From assembly GCA_037447655.1 (NCBI GenBank), contig JBBHKE010002927.1:15001-48861 (forward strand): a stretch of 33,861 nucleotides of DNA. The letters run 5' to 3'. Both the position numbers and the translations under genes were made by a program. The stretch's first letter is position 1. The number at the start of each line of letters is the position of its first letter. Shown one piece after another: positions 10,300 to 20,359 of the stretch. This stretch comes from Zygnema cylindricum. Taxonomy: Eukaryota; Streptophyta; Zygnematophyceae; Zygnematales; Zygnemataceae. The notes beneath the pieces are model-generated. The model made no database searches. It was given only the letters and a program-made list of their open reading frames with translations, and was not told the DNA's origin.

Positions 10300-10530
10300 A
10301 AAGATGCATAGCTGAGAAATACCAGTCATAAAAATAGTGGACATCAAAGGTCCGAATGTTGCTTGAAGTGGCATTGTTACGCCCATAAACTATTTAAGGA
10401 GTGTTCGAAGCCATGAAAAAATATGCATACAGTAACTTGACACTTCTCAATGCGTTTGATAATCGAAATTGTAAACTAGGATTCTCTTCCAATTGCGAAG
10501 AGTTCCTTTCATACAAAGTCTCACAATACT
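10300..10530 (-). pseudogene. Second family L gag start, primer-binding site and LTR end
   Basis: This region is homologous to 3965-4145. On the minus strand an ATG at 10414 opens Met-Ala-Ser-Asn, then a stop, then a Val-Tyr-Gly-Arg-Asn stretch in place of the Gly-Tyr-Gly-Ser of copia-1. It continues for about 25 residues with a Phe-Asp...Tyr-Phe-Tyr-Asp-Trp pattern, like the Phe-Asn-Gly...Phe-Tyr-Arg-Trp part of copia gag. The primer-binding site is degraded (near 10376-10391, core TTTATGGGC). A decayed TATA-like TTGTATGAAA lies about 95 bp upstream of the ATG. The gag frame is lost beyond about 10310. No product is expected. Confidence 0.5.
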
Positions 10531-10969
10531 ATTATTGTGGATTAAAAAGTGTGCTTTAAGTGCGTTAGACTTTAAAGACAGTAAAACTAATGCATTTCAC
10601 CATTGATAGATAACAAACTACACATTACTATATTAAAACTAAACATTATATATTACAAATACTTTATATTTCACATCACATACTATACAATAGTAAGTGA
10701 GATCGAAACCAAGTAACTGATCTAACCTATAAAGTGCGCGTGACGTAATGTTGGATCTTAAATAAAATTCCCACTCAAAATAAATGCTCAAAAAACATAA
10801 AACATTACACAGCGGAAGCTCATAAACAGCAAGAGGATAATCGGCCAAGAAGATATTTAAGTGTTCCTAGCCGAAGCCTCTTTACATCAACTCTTCTCTC
10901 CTCTTCTTCTCTCTTCAAAGATAAACTCTTCACTCTTAAAATATCACTCAATAATGATCACAACCTCTT

Positions 10970-11105
10970 TTCTACAAATGGATCACTAAGGATCCTCAAC
11001 AACTCTTAATTGATCACAAAGGATCTGCTCTCTTAATTGACCACAAAGGGTCTTTCTCTCTTTCTCTTAATCGATCAGAAAGGATCTACATCTTTTCTCT
11101 TCAGT
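10970..11105. repeat. About 35-bp tandem repeat, four units
   Basis: Units contain CTTAATTGATCACAAAGGATCT with substitutions, separated by CT-rich spacers. They lie within the putative solo LTR. Confidence 0.8.
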
Positions 11106-11304
11106 TGATCCAAAGATAATACAAGGATAAATCTGCAGCTGAGCAATCTAACTTAAATAATTGCCTAGAAGACGTGCCATGCACGATAGAAAATACATAG
11201 GCGACACCTTCCGGAAGAAGGCTCGCGGAAAGAAAGAAAGCACGCAGAAGAGTTACAGACGCGCTTTTCTCTTTCGAGAGAAGAATAGAAGAACATAGAG
11301 TTTC

Positions 11305-11405
11305 GTGCGCCGTGCGCCGCGAAACTTCATACAATTCCTTTCGTGCGTCTTACGCTACGAAACTTCGAACATTCCTTTTCGTGCCCCGTACGCGCACGAA
11401 ACGCC
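11305..11405. repeat. Three units with TTTCGTGCG...CGAAAC inverted motifs
   Basis: Three successive units each contain a TTTCGTGC word and a GAAAC word that can pair, giving three adjacent small hairpins inside the putative solo LTR. Confidence 0.65.
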
Positions 11406-11646
11406 AAACGTACATACTCCAAATGTATGGTACGGTACATACTTCAATCGTATGGTACAATACCGTTGACGTACATACTTAGTACTGAATCGTTGACGTG
11501 AACCAAAGTATCGCGAAGCATTGCGACGTCAATTAAATCGAGTAACCATACTTGCGCCACGGGAATCAACATATCGCGCGCGTTCGATTCTCCACAATGA
11601 TCTGAAGGACCATCCTGGGAATCGGCTGTGTGAAAAATGAAAGAAC

Positions 11647-11708
11647 TGGGGGGGGGAGGGAGGAGGAGGGAGGGGGAGGGAGGGGAGGGGGAGGGAAGAG
11701 GGAGGGAT
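11647..11708. repeat. G-rich GGGA tract (G-quadruplex candidate)
   Basis: More than ten runs of three or more G in 62 bp on the plus strand. It resembles the G-rich tracts of family L, but the following sequence does not match the usual next block. Confidence 0.85.
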
Positions 11709-12960
11709 GAATGCATTATGGCATCATTTCACAAAACTCGTGATGCTTTCGTAAAGCGTAAACACAAAATCGATGGCGGTCTCAAAACAAAAAGTGGCGG
11801 AAATCTGGTCCTTTGCTCAAAAAAAGAAAAAGATCCGACAAAGGAGAAATCATCAAATCGAAATCAGATCGTCATCAGGAAAAAGGTCGTCAGATCAAAT
11901 CATCTTTTAAAAGTCGGAAAAAACAAAGGAAACAAAAATAGTGTGGAAAGGTACAACTTTTTCGATAAACGGTCACTGTTTTTATTTATTAATTTATTTA
12001 TTTAATTACTAATTAAATTACATATACACTTTAGTCAACTTTTCTCCGTGCGCACCACTCTTGTTCCTCTCCCTCTCCCTCCCTCTCTCCCTCCCCCCCG
12101 TCCCCCACAACCCTCACTTGTTTCCTTTGCATGTTGTACGGATTTTTTTGTCTATTTCTGTCTCAATGTATGGAACGGCTTGAGAGGCGGCCTCTCCACC
12201 TCCCTCTCGGAAGCTGGAGGGAAAGACTCGCCCATAGGGGTTGGTGTTGGTTTTTTGCAAGTTCAGGCGATACGTTTACTAAAGAATCGGGTCAATATAT
12301 CGGCGTGACGTCACCAAACGACCTGTACAGAATCTTACCGACGATTCCACGAAACACTTATTGTACAAGAGCACCAAATCGGCATACAGAGGTGGAAAAG
12401 TGACACGTGGCAGCATATCATTCGACCAAGCATTATTCAACATTCCATTGCACAGAGATATGCAGAGAGGCATACATTGATAAATAGCACAAAGATGCAA
12501 TAGGAATTTATCTCACATAACCATCATAATCATTAGAGGAACCATTGTTCATAGAGGTAGATGTTTTAGGAATTTAGGAGGAGAATTACAGCTTTATTAG
12601 ATAGAAAGTCCTTTGGACATTTGTACATTGCTTTTTCTATCAATGAAATTCTACAAGCTGTTCTAAACCTGCCTACCATCCTATCTCTCTATCTATTCCC
12701 TCTCCCATCGCCTATCTACCTTTGTGACTTGCTAAATAGGACACCTTTGTGGTGTATGGTTGCGTTATTGCTACACCGGCTTGAGGCCACAGGCCCGTGT
12801 GCTGGACCCAACCCAACAGTTGGAGGGAGAGATGAGTGAGAAAAGGAGAGGAGAGGAAAAGAAGGGTGAGAGGGAGAGAGGGAGAAAGGAGGATGGAGGG
12901 AGAGGAGGGAGAAACAAAGGAACATGAGCACAGAGGGAGGGAAATAGATATCTCAAACAA
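11709..12960. other. Unassigned sequence
   Basis: No conserved coding motifs. 12405-12830 ends with a CTATCAATGAAATTCTACAA stretch reminiscent of the R/U5 part of plant LTRs, but no repeat partner, TG/CA ends or primer-binding site could be seen. A C-rich tract lies at 12066-12110. Confidence 0.4.
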
Positions 12961-12962
12961 TT

Positions 12963-13012
<50 letters not shown>

Positions 13013-13200
13013 GAGGGAGAGGGAGAGAAAGAGGAGGGAGAGGGAGAAGGGGAAAGGGAGAGAGGAGGGAGAGAGAGAGAAAAAGAGAGAGAAGGAGAGA
13101 GAGAGAGGGAGGTGAGAAGGAAGGGAGAGAGGGGGAGGGAGGTGAAAGGAGGGGAGAGGGAAAGAGGGAGGGATGGAGGAAAAAAGGTAAGGCAGGGGGG
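12961..13200. repeat. Long GA/GAGG purine tract
   Basis: About 240 bp of almost uninterrupted A and G, starting as (GA)n and becoming GGGAGA-rich. Both strands are open in several frames (Arg/Glu repeats on plus, Ser/Leu/Pro repeats on minus), which is a composition artefact. It leads directly into a family L block, as at 1541-1700. Confidence 0.9.
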
Positions 13201-14170
13201 AAAGAAAAGAGTCGGGAAGGGAGAATGTGGCCTTCAAGAAAAACAGCATGCTTCACTTATATACATTTTTACCGTTTATTGTTGTCTTTCCCACAGTAAT
13301 TTTTTTGTAGTTTCTTTCAAGACACTCAGCAGCCTGTACCTTTAACTGTACAGATGTGTCATTAGCAGCCTGTCATACCTTAGATTTCTGGAAGCTTTTT
13401 GAACATTTGAGTGACGTTACAGTGCACCGCGAATTGTTATTAGCGTCAAAGATTAAATAGCGTAAAAAAATAATTAGCGTTATAAACGTTATTTGGGAAT
13501 TTCAAAATTTTAGGGTAAATCATTTACTCTAATTAGAGATTACTCAAAACTTAAAATAAAATTAATAATTCTATTTGAGAATTTTGGTCAAAATTTGGGG
13601 GAACCGTATTAGTGTTATATACGCTAATAACGATTCGCGGTGTTGTGTCATTTCCCCTCGTCTCTATAATTGTTCCTTTCTTGTGTAGGACGGTATTATC
13701 TAGATGTTAGGTTTATAATACCGCCTTCCTCGGACTGTAACTGGCACCAAAGTGTGTGCACTTGGCAATTGAGAACTATGAAAGAGATTTGTACAAAATT
13801 AGCAAAAGTGAAGTAAATTAACGCATGTTCTTAGAGTACGGGCCCATGTGTCAAAGTAAGGGTTTTTTTTGTCGTTTTCCTCAAAAACTTAACCCTAAAC
13901 TGCTAAAGTTACACCAGCACGAAGAAATTGAAAAAATGTGGTGTACAATTTGCGTCATCTTCAAACTTAGCATGTACCACAAAGCTATCATCTTTTGTTT
14001 TTCTACCCAACACCACGTCATCTTCAAAATTTATCCTAAACACATTGGAGATGTGTTTTAAAATAAAGTAACACCGCTCCACAAATAAAAAAACAAATTT
14101 GCATGTGTCAAAATTTTGTTGAAGTTTGCTACGAGGAGAAGTACACGGTTGTTTTATTTTGTCCGTTTGT
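13200..14170 (-). mobile_element. Family L repeat, copy c, with an inserted MITE
   Basis: 13215-13424 plus 13643-13790 match 1715-2150 and 4315-4710, and 13830-14160 matches 2770-2970 with 3800-3880. The MITE at 13425-13642 interrupts it. The middle block present in copies b and d is mostly missing, so the copy carries internal deletions. Confidence 0.6.
13425..13642. mobile_element. Short MITE, 218 bp, terminal inverted repeats
   Basis: The left end CACCGCGAATTGTTATTAGC and the right end are inverted repeats of 22 bp with one mismatch. Family L copies at about 1941 and 4556 lack it and continue across the site, confirming insertion. The flanks are TG and TT, best explained as a decayed TA duplication. 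First-part homology with 3237-3776 makes it a shorter member of that family. Confidence 0.8.
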
Positions 14171-14412
14171 ATCCTACACAGAATTTTTTTTTGCAACGGT
14201 CTAAAGGTTTCAATGCCATTTGACAGAAAGGTGAAACATCTGTGAAGGCGCCACTAGAACTCGCGCCTCTCTCACCTTGCTCACATTGCATCTCCTTCAC
14301 TCCTTCAAACTTCACCAAAGTACTTCGCGGCACCTGTAGAGGTAGGCACAATGATAAGGGGAACCGCACGTGAGCGGAGCGAGTCACGCTAGGAAGAATT
14401 CAACAAACCCAC

Positions 14413-14415
<3 letters not shown>

Positions 14416-14464
<49 letters not shown>

Positions 14465-14502
14465 TACATATATGAATATATATATATGTATATATATATA
14501 TA
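14416..14502. repeat. (TA)n microsatellite
   Basis: Alternating TA over about 45 bp, then interrupted TA to 14502. Confidence 0.95.
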
Positions 14503-14739
14503 AGAGGGGCCTCAAGAACTGTCCACTCGTGGCGACCGGACAAGAGAGGCAATCGCATTCAGCCAAGAACGGTACAGGCTGGAAGGTTGTACGTCTACCA
14601 TGTCACGCAAGGACATGTGACACACCAAAACGTTGTCTCGCAACATACCAAACAATTTCGAAAAATAAGGTATGTCAAGACAAATTGTAGACGTTGATAG
14701 CCGTCACGAGCGTTGTCGCGTATACAATCATCACAACCT

Positions 14740-16150
14740 TAACTAACAATTTCGTAGTAACGCATTGGGACACTTGAAAATTGTGTACGGATAATCCTCC
14801 CTACAATACAAAGTAAGTTCGTTAAGTTACAATTACATGGGTGGAACCTTTATCCTCTTTCTTGATCACCATAAGTCTTTCAAACTGATGTCCAAGCGGC
14901 CAGAAGCCACAATCAAGTCATCGTGGATTTTGAGTTAGCTTTTATAACTTGTTCATCAAAAATTTTTAAAGCGTATATGCCATGATTAGGGTTGAACCGC
15001 GTTGGTTTGTTTTCAAACATCAAAAATCGTCAAAGATTTAAAGTGGACAATCTAAATGTCATATTTAGCCTATTAGCTAATTGTACAAGATGTGTTAAAA
15101 ATGTTCAAACTTGAACATCCACAAGCACGGCAAACCACGAAGGTATTAAAGGAAGGCAAAGGAAACGTGAGAAGACAATTTCCTACGAATAGTTTTGCTG
15201 GATTTTGTTGGATTCCCCTTGAGTATGCCCGAATGCACATGTCATTTGGTACGTGTGACGTTGTGTACACATGTGTTAGAGTAAAGGTATTTTTTGTCGT
15301 TCCTATAAAATTGAGCCTACAATGAAAAAATCTTACGCCTTGCAAAAAAAAAGGAATAAACCAAAGTACATTTTGCGTCATGCTAGAACTTAGGATGTAC
15401 TCCAATTCGACGCTATCACCTTTTCGACCCATTGCCACGGCACGCCAGCTCATTTTCAAACTTTAACTGAAATCGATTTTATGAAAAGTAACATATTGAC
15501 CTACGTATAGGAAAAGGTTGTCGGACGCGTCACACGTTTTTTAAATTTTTGTGCACGAGTGAGTACACGTTTTTTTTTGTGCTTGCTTGTCAAGCCACTC
15601 CTCTCTCCCTGTTCTCCCAATGAAATGTGACAATATTGGTATGAAATGAAAGAGCTATTTTTTTTATTGAAAACCTTTAGGAGTAATTTGTGGCAAATCG
15701 AGGGATAAAAGTCGAAAAAACAAAATCATGAAGCCATGGCGAAAATTTCTAGAATTAGTGACACCGATGTTGTAACAAGTGAGCATAACGTCACAATGTC
15801 ACAAAACTTAAACCTTTGATGTCACAAAATGTCGACAAAATGCGGTTTGACATTATACATTTGTAGACGTCTACAATTGTCGATATCTTTGTCGGCGTTT
15901 ACAATTGTCGCTAGTTTTATCAACGTCTACAATTGTCACAAGTTTTATAGACGTCTACAACTATCACAAAATCTACAACTGTCACAAGGTTTATAGACGT
16001 CTACAACTATCACAAAATTAAAGTAACAATGAATTACGTAACGATTTCGATTTCGGACATTAGAACGCTTTGAAAAATAGTACTTTGAATCTTCACTAAA
16101 ATCTAAAGCTAAATTCCAATGTTTTGGTTACATTTGCACACAGCTTGAAT
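14740..16150 (-). mobile_element. Family L repeat, copy d
   Basis: 14750-14850 matches the 4145-4285 block, 14850-15430 matches 2200-2960, 15366-15580 matches the block with the MITE-free site, and 15740-16057 matches 9172-9493. The 4145-4285 type block then recurs at 16060-16140. The order of blocks across copies is circularly consistent, as expected for LTR-internal-LTR or for a long tandem unit. Confidence 0.65.
15807..16057. repeat. 251-bp block identical to 9243-9493
   Basis: An exact match to the other copy, with the same internal ~28-bp repeats and AGACGTCT palindromes. Confidence 0.95.
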
Positions 16151-19100
16151 GAGACATTGTTCGTCCATCATGACACTTATTTATGGCGATTCTGCATAGC
16201 TTGTAGCACAAGAATAATAATTTTTTATCAAAAACCTCACCTTGAAACCATCAAAGTACAAAACATGTGTGAAATTGAAAATTGTTGACAACCACTAAAG
16301 GTTTGAGATAGAAATCCTAAAGGGACTAATAAAGACTACAAAAGCTAAACAACACTTAGAGCAAGACATTAAAGCTAGAAAACCAGATAGAAATACGTAA
16401 ACAAAAGTACAATAATATTAAAAACCAAGTACACTAAGTCCTAAGGACAAAGACAAAATGGGTCGTCAGCACAAAATGTAAAACAAGTTCGCACTAAAGG
16501 TTAGAATGACTTATATCATCAGTGTCACCAAATGGTCACCACCGTGCTTCCTCAGATGAAGGTGGATACTTCAAGGTGTTAAAGGGGGGGTCGACGCTTG
16601 AATGCGCTGAAGGGCAACAACAATATGTTGGCGTAGAAAGCCGACAAAGAGTTGAGGACGGGTTGTCATTCAAAATATTGTCGAGTGAAATCAAGCAAAC
16701 AATCGTCGAATGAAGAGTCTAAGGTCCCAAATATCTCCAAAACAAATAGAATAAAGTTCTCAGTTAGGTCTCGTTACGCGTAATCGCGTTCTTTGTGAGC
16801 CCCCTACATCACTTGTAGCAACTCGATTATGTAGTGCTACACGTGAGGAAACTTAAAATCCCACAAGGTCGATGATAAGTGCGTCACCTATTGTTTTTTG
16901 TGCTCCATGCAAAAATACAAGATCCACGAGAGGGTCGTGTACACCCCTAGATTGAGAATGTCACGAGAGTATATGTGACATCTCAAATTTACCTGTGTAA
17001 CTTGTTTCGCTACGCGCTGAAGTAGTTGGATCCCAAACCATATCATGTGCTATTGAACATTCCCCACCTTGTGAGTAGTGGAGCAAATGGACGCCCTAGT
17101 CATCGATAGATTGACCGGACATGCAATGGGTTTTTCATAGGAGGGAGGGGGTGCGACAAGTCAAGACGTAAGCAAAGTGAGAAAAATGCGGAGAAAATAT
17201 GCGAAGTGAGGCAAAAATTGCAATAGCTACAAGACAAGCCCCAAACCTTAGCCTTAAACAAAAGCAAAGTTTAGCCCACACCTCATCCCTAGGCAACGAC
17301 TGAAAAAGTTTCTTAAAGGCGAGGACGAATACCTTATTGGTGATATGTTCCGTGAGTGACTGTTGTTGATAAAGGAAGAGAATGGAGAAACTGCATTTTC
17401 GACCTTGACTGGTAAAAACGAATACGAAAAAAAAACCCATATTTAAACACATGGGCACATACCTTTAAAGTGTTATGTCGGATGAAAGTTAGGAAACGTT
17501 CTACCCAACAAGAATCACCGTAGGAAGGAGCACTCGTAGATAGGGGTCAATTTGTTTCACTCACGCGCTAACCTTTTCTCCTTTTTGAAGGTTCTCAAAT
17601 CTAACACCGAAGGAACTAACCAGGACTTTGGGACATAACCAAGTAGCTGGTCCTAAGGCAAAGAACCATAACTACCCTTCCCCTTTTGGCCCCGCATGGA
17701 ATGGGCTGGATATCTAACGAAACCACTGTTGAAAAAAGGGGTTTCGAAAAATTGATGGGAAAAGACAACTTTATTGAGATTGACTTAAAACTACTTTGTG
17801 ACATTTCTTAAGAAGTGTAACATATGTGGGAAGCTTAGCGATAAATGAAATAATATTATTTTTAACATTATTTTACTTATTTCATATGGTGGAGGTAAAG
17901 CCTGTCCTTGCTTGTAACATATGGTTCTCAAAAAAGGCATAATACATTGTCATGTGGGAGAGTTAGGCTAGGTCGGCATGTTTGTTAGATTTCCTGTATA
18001 GTTGTAAACAATGGTTGACGTTTTCAAAAGAACGTTGATTTAACAACAAAAATAAAAATAGAGGAATCTTTTTTCTTCGTCGACATTCTTTATCGTCTCT
18101 CAAAAAAATCGTCAATGTTTTATCATGGTCGCAATTCTTTTTTAGGCTTTACGGAGCTATATTTTTCAATTTCAAAACATAATTTTTTTCGAAAAAAAAA
18201 ACTACATTTGATAGGAAGCATCACATAATTTGTAATGATCAAGTCCAAAAAACAATACACTCCCCTCCTTTCTTTTTTTCCCATCTTAAAAATTCCAAAT
18301 ATCCCTAAATTTAAAACCAAAAAAACTGGACCTAACTTTTTTCTAATGTCTATTCTTTTACTAATGTAAATTGCTTGATCGATCATCTCCTACCTCTTAT
18401 ACAACTTGTGGGTACAAAAAAAAAAAAAAAGACCCAACCCCTCTAATCCCACTTTTTACTAATTAAAAACCCTCAAATACTTTTGCGTCTTTCCCTTCAT
18501 GGTTTCGTGCAGCAATTCTACTTTTTCCCTTTAACATCCCACACTTTTGTTTTTTACATCACATTTCCTTTCTTTTTGCCCACCTTCCCACATCCCTTGA
18601 AAACATCTCCTCCTATCCCTCTCTTCCCTTCACACCTCTTTCTCGAGGAAACATTTGTATGTGTTTATCTCTATGTACTATTTCCGATCCCCATTCTCTT
18701 CACCACTCTCACTTCCAAAAACAGAATTTAATTCAGCTTAATAGTTTTTGAGCGGTTCACATCCGTTCTCTTCCCTTAACCTCGTCCATTGTTGTCCCAC
18801 TACTACTGTCGCGACTTGAAAAGAAAAAAATCATGTAGACCTAATATCAGAAACTCCTTGAAAAATACAAAGTAAAATTCCCGCGGCATAAGCATCTCGA
18901 ACCCCACAAGTTTTGACAGGAGAACAACAAGAGGGAGGAATGTATAGTGCTTCACCTTTCGGACATAAGTACACTAGTCTATCGCCGTTTGTCACGAAAA
19001 CTAGTGGATATAATGGAAACATGGTCGAGCAATCAAGACTGGTGACCTTGACAAACTTGAACCTGCGAGAGCACGAGCATTTGTAAAAAGAATATCCCTA

Positions 19101-19330
19101 ATTGGCTCATGACATCCTTGAAAAAAGTATCAAAATTAGTCAATGCACGAATTAGTTTTCTGGTGAGACTCAATAAGAAAGATGAGAATGTGGTTTACAA
19201 ATAGTACAACGTGAATCGTCATAAGCGTTTTTTTCTTTTTTTTGAACATTAATTTAATCATATTTTTCCACATTTGATGAGATTTATTGCCCTTGTCAAC
19301 ATTGACTGATCTTATCGACATTCATTAACC
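16150..19330. other. Unassigned AT-rich sequence with a short inverted family L piece
   Basis: No recognisable coding region; the longest frame with some structure (17135-17458, minus) has no domain. Read on the minus strand, about 17462-17380 contains GTGCCCATGTG followed by a T-run and TCG, matching the family L word at 2768-2815 in the opposite direction. 18380-18740 is CT-rich. Everything else here is unassigned. Confidence 0.4.
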
Positions 19331-19335
19331 TTTAT

Positions 19336-19560
19336 TTATATTTCTTTTGGGTGATTTGTGTTTGAGTTTAGAGATGAGATGACATGATGTGGAACTGGGA
19401 TGAAAAAGGGAAGACGCAAATCTGAAGCACATACTAATTTTTGCATTGCATTGTGGTTTTTACCATTCATTTGTACGACATATTTTCTTGGTGCGACATT
19501 CAACTTTTGATGGAAATGACAAAAAAATCCCTCACTAAAACACAAATGCACACTTCTTTA
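19336..19560 (+). mobile_element. Family L fragment in opposite orientation
   Basis: The minus-strand reading (a T-run followed by GTCATTTCCATCAAAA, later CCACATCATGTCATCTCATC) parallels 13855-14030 and 2790-2970. The fragment is therefore inverted relative to the copies at 1.7-16 kb. It lies just upstream of copia-1. Confidence 0.45.
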
Positions 19561-19781
19561 GCGGTGTGTGGTGGTAACCTTTGTAGCCGTAACTTAGCGA
19601 TGTAACTTTGCCTTTCTTTGAAGACTTCCTGTACTAATTTTGAAGGTCCTCCAATGCCGGAAAACAAAATCGTTACTTAGTTTTGTGTTGGTTCTAGGTA
19701 CTACATAACTTTGTTGTAAATAAATGCTCTAGATTTCATTTTTTTTTGACGTTATAGACTTCTAGTTTTATGTGACATTGA

Positions 19782-20344
19782 TGTTAGAAGACCAGGCTTT
19801 AATAGAAGTATTCTACGTTTATAAAACTATAGTTGTTTTAGAATGTCAGAATCTAGATTTTTTCAAGGTTTCAGTATCTAGGATTTCGATATTCAGTCGG
19901 CTAGTTTTTTCAATCCTGTCTGATCTTTCTTTCTCTTCGGTCTTTCTCAGTATACCTTTCCTAGATATTCAGTCGGCTAGTTTTTTCTACCATGTATGCA
20001 TTCTTTCTCTGCGTACCTTGCGTAGATATTCAGTTGGCTAGTTTTTTCTATCCTGCCTTATCTGTCTTTCTCTACGGTCCTTCTCTGCGTACCTCATGTG
20101 CGATCAGCATGAAATCCGGTCAGAGACCTTTTTTCAAATCTTGACTGGATCCTTTGGATGAAGCGTCAAGTTACCCTTTGAGTTAGGAAAGTTACTTCAG
20201 TTTTCGAGAGGTCACTCTTGGATATGTTCTCCCTTTCCTATTTAAAGCTTTTTATGTTTTTCTATTTTTATCAATTCGAAAACTTATGTTTTAGGCTGTC
20301 TTTTTCTCCACTCTATTTCTCTTGCCATGACTTCTAATCTAAAA
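19782..20344 (+). repeat. Copia-1 5' LTR
   Basis: It begins TGTTAGAAGA, matching TGTAAGGAGA at the 3' LTR start (32652). Its end CTAAAA corresponds to CTAATA there, both one change from CTAACA, the complement of TGTTAG. A TATTTAAA promoter box lies at 20239-20246. A segment starting GATATTCAGTCGGCTAG occurs three times (19888, 19974, 20025) against once in the 3' LTR, explaining most of the length difference (563 versus 408 bp). Confidence 0.85.
20239..20246 (+). promoter_or_regulatory. TATA box of the copia-1 5' LTR
   Basis: TATTTAAA in CCCTTTCCTATTTAAA, conserved at 32956-32963 in the 3' LTR, 88 and 86 bp before the ATG of gag in the respective LTRs. Confidence 0.65.
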
Positions 20345-20359
20345 GGTTATGGGTCTAGC
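20345..20359 (+). other. Copia-1 primer-binding site (half-tRNA type)
   Basis: GGTTATGGGTCTAGC directly follows the LTR. It is complementary to the anticodon stem-loop of initiator tRNA-Met (CCCAUAACC core) apart from a few C-to-T type changes, and not to the 3' CCA end. Elements such as Drosophila copia and yeast Ty5 use this half-tRNA priming. The site is translated here as Gly-Tyr-Gly-Ser-Ser. Confidence 0.75.

Larger units (their letters stand above)
10536..11596 (-). mobile_element. Putative solo LTR (or TRIM-like element), 1061 bp
   Basis: The ends are TGTGGA and TCCACA, a short terminal inverted repeat of LTR type. The element is flanked by ATTAT (10531-10535) and ATGAT (11597-11601), a 5-bp target duplication with one mismatch. 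It lies in family L sequence. It contains a 35-bp tandem repeat (10970-11105) and a run of inverted motifs (11305-11405). No coding sequence or second LTR was found. Minus orientation is suggested by its similarity to the minus-strand reading ending at 10076. Superfamily unknown. Confidence 0.55.

Noticed and set aside
11637-12005. 122-codon frame beginning in a G-rich tract
   Set aside because: Begins in low-complexity sequence, Lys/Asn-rich, no family resemblance.
12405-12830. Another solo LTR
   Set aside because: Only a loose resemblance to R/U5 sequence; no ends, target repeat or second copy visible.
12771-13299. Long Ser/Leu/Pro-rich (minus) and Arg/Glu-rich (plus) open frames
   Set aside because: They are produced by the GA-rich tract, which lacks stop codons in several frames on both strands. 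No real protein signal.
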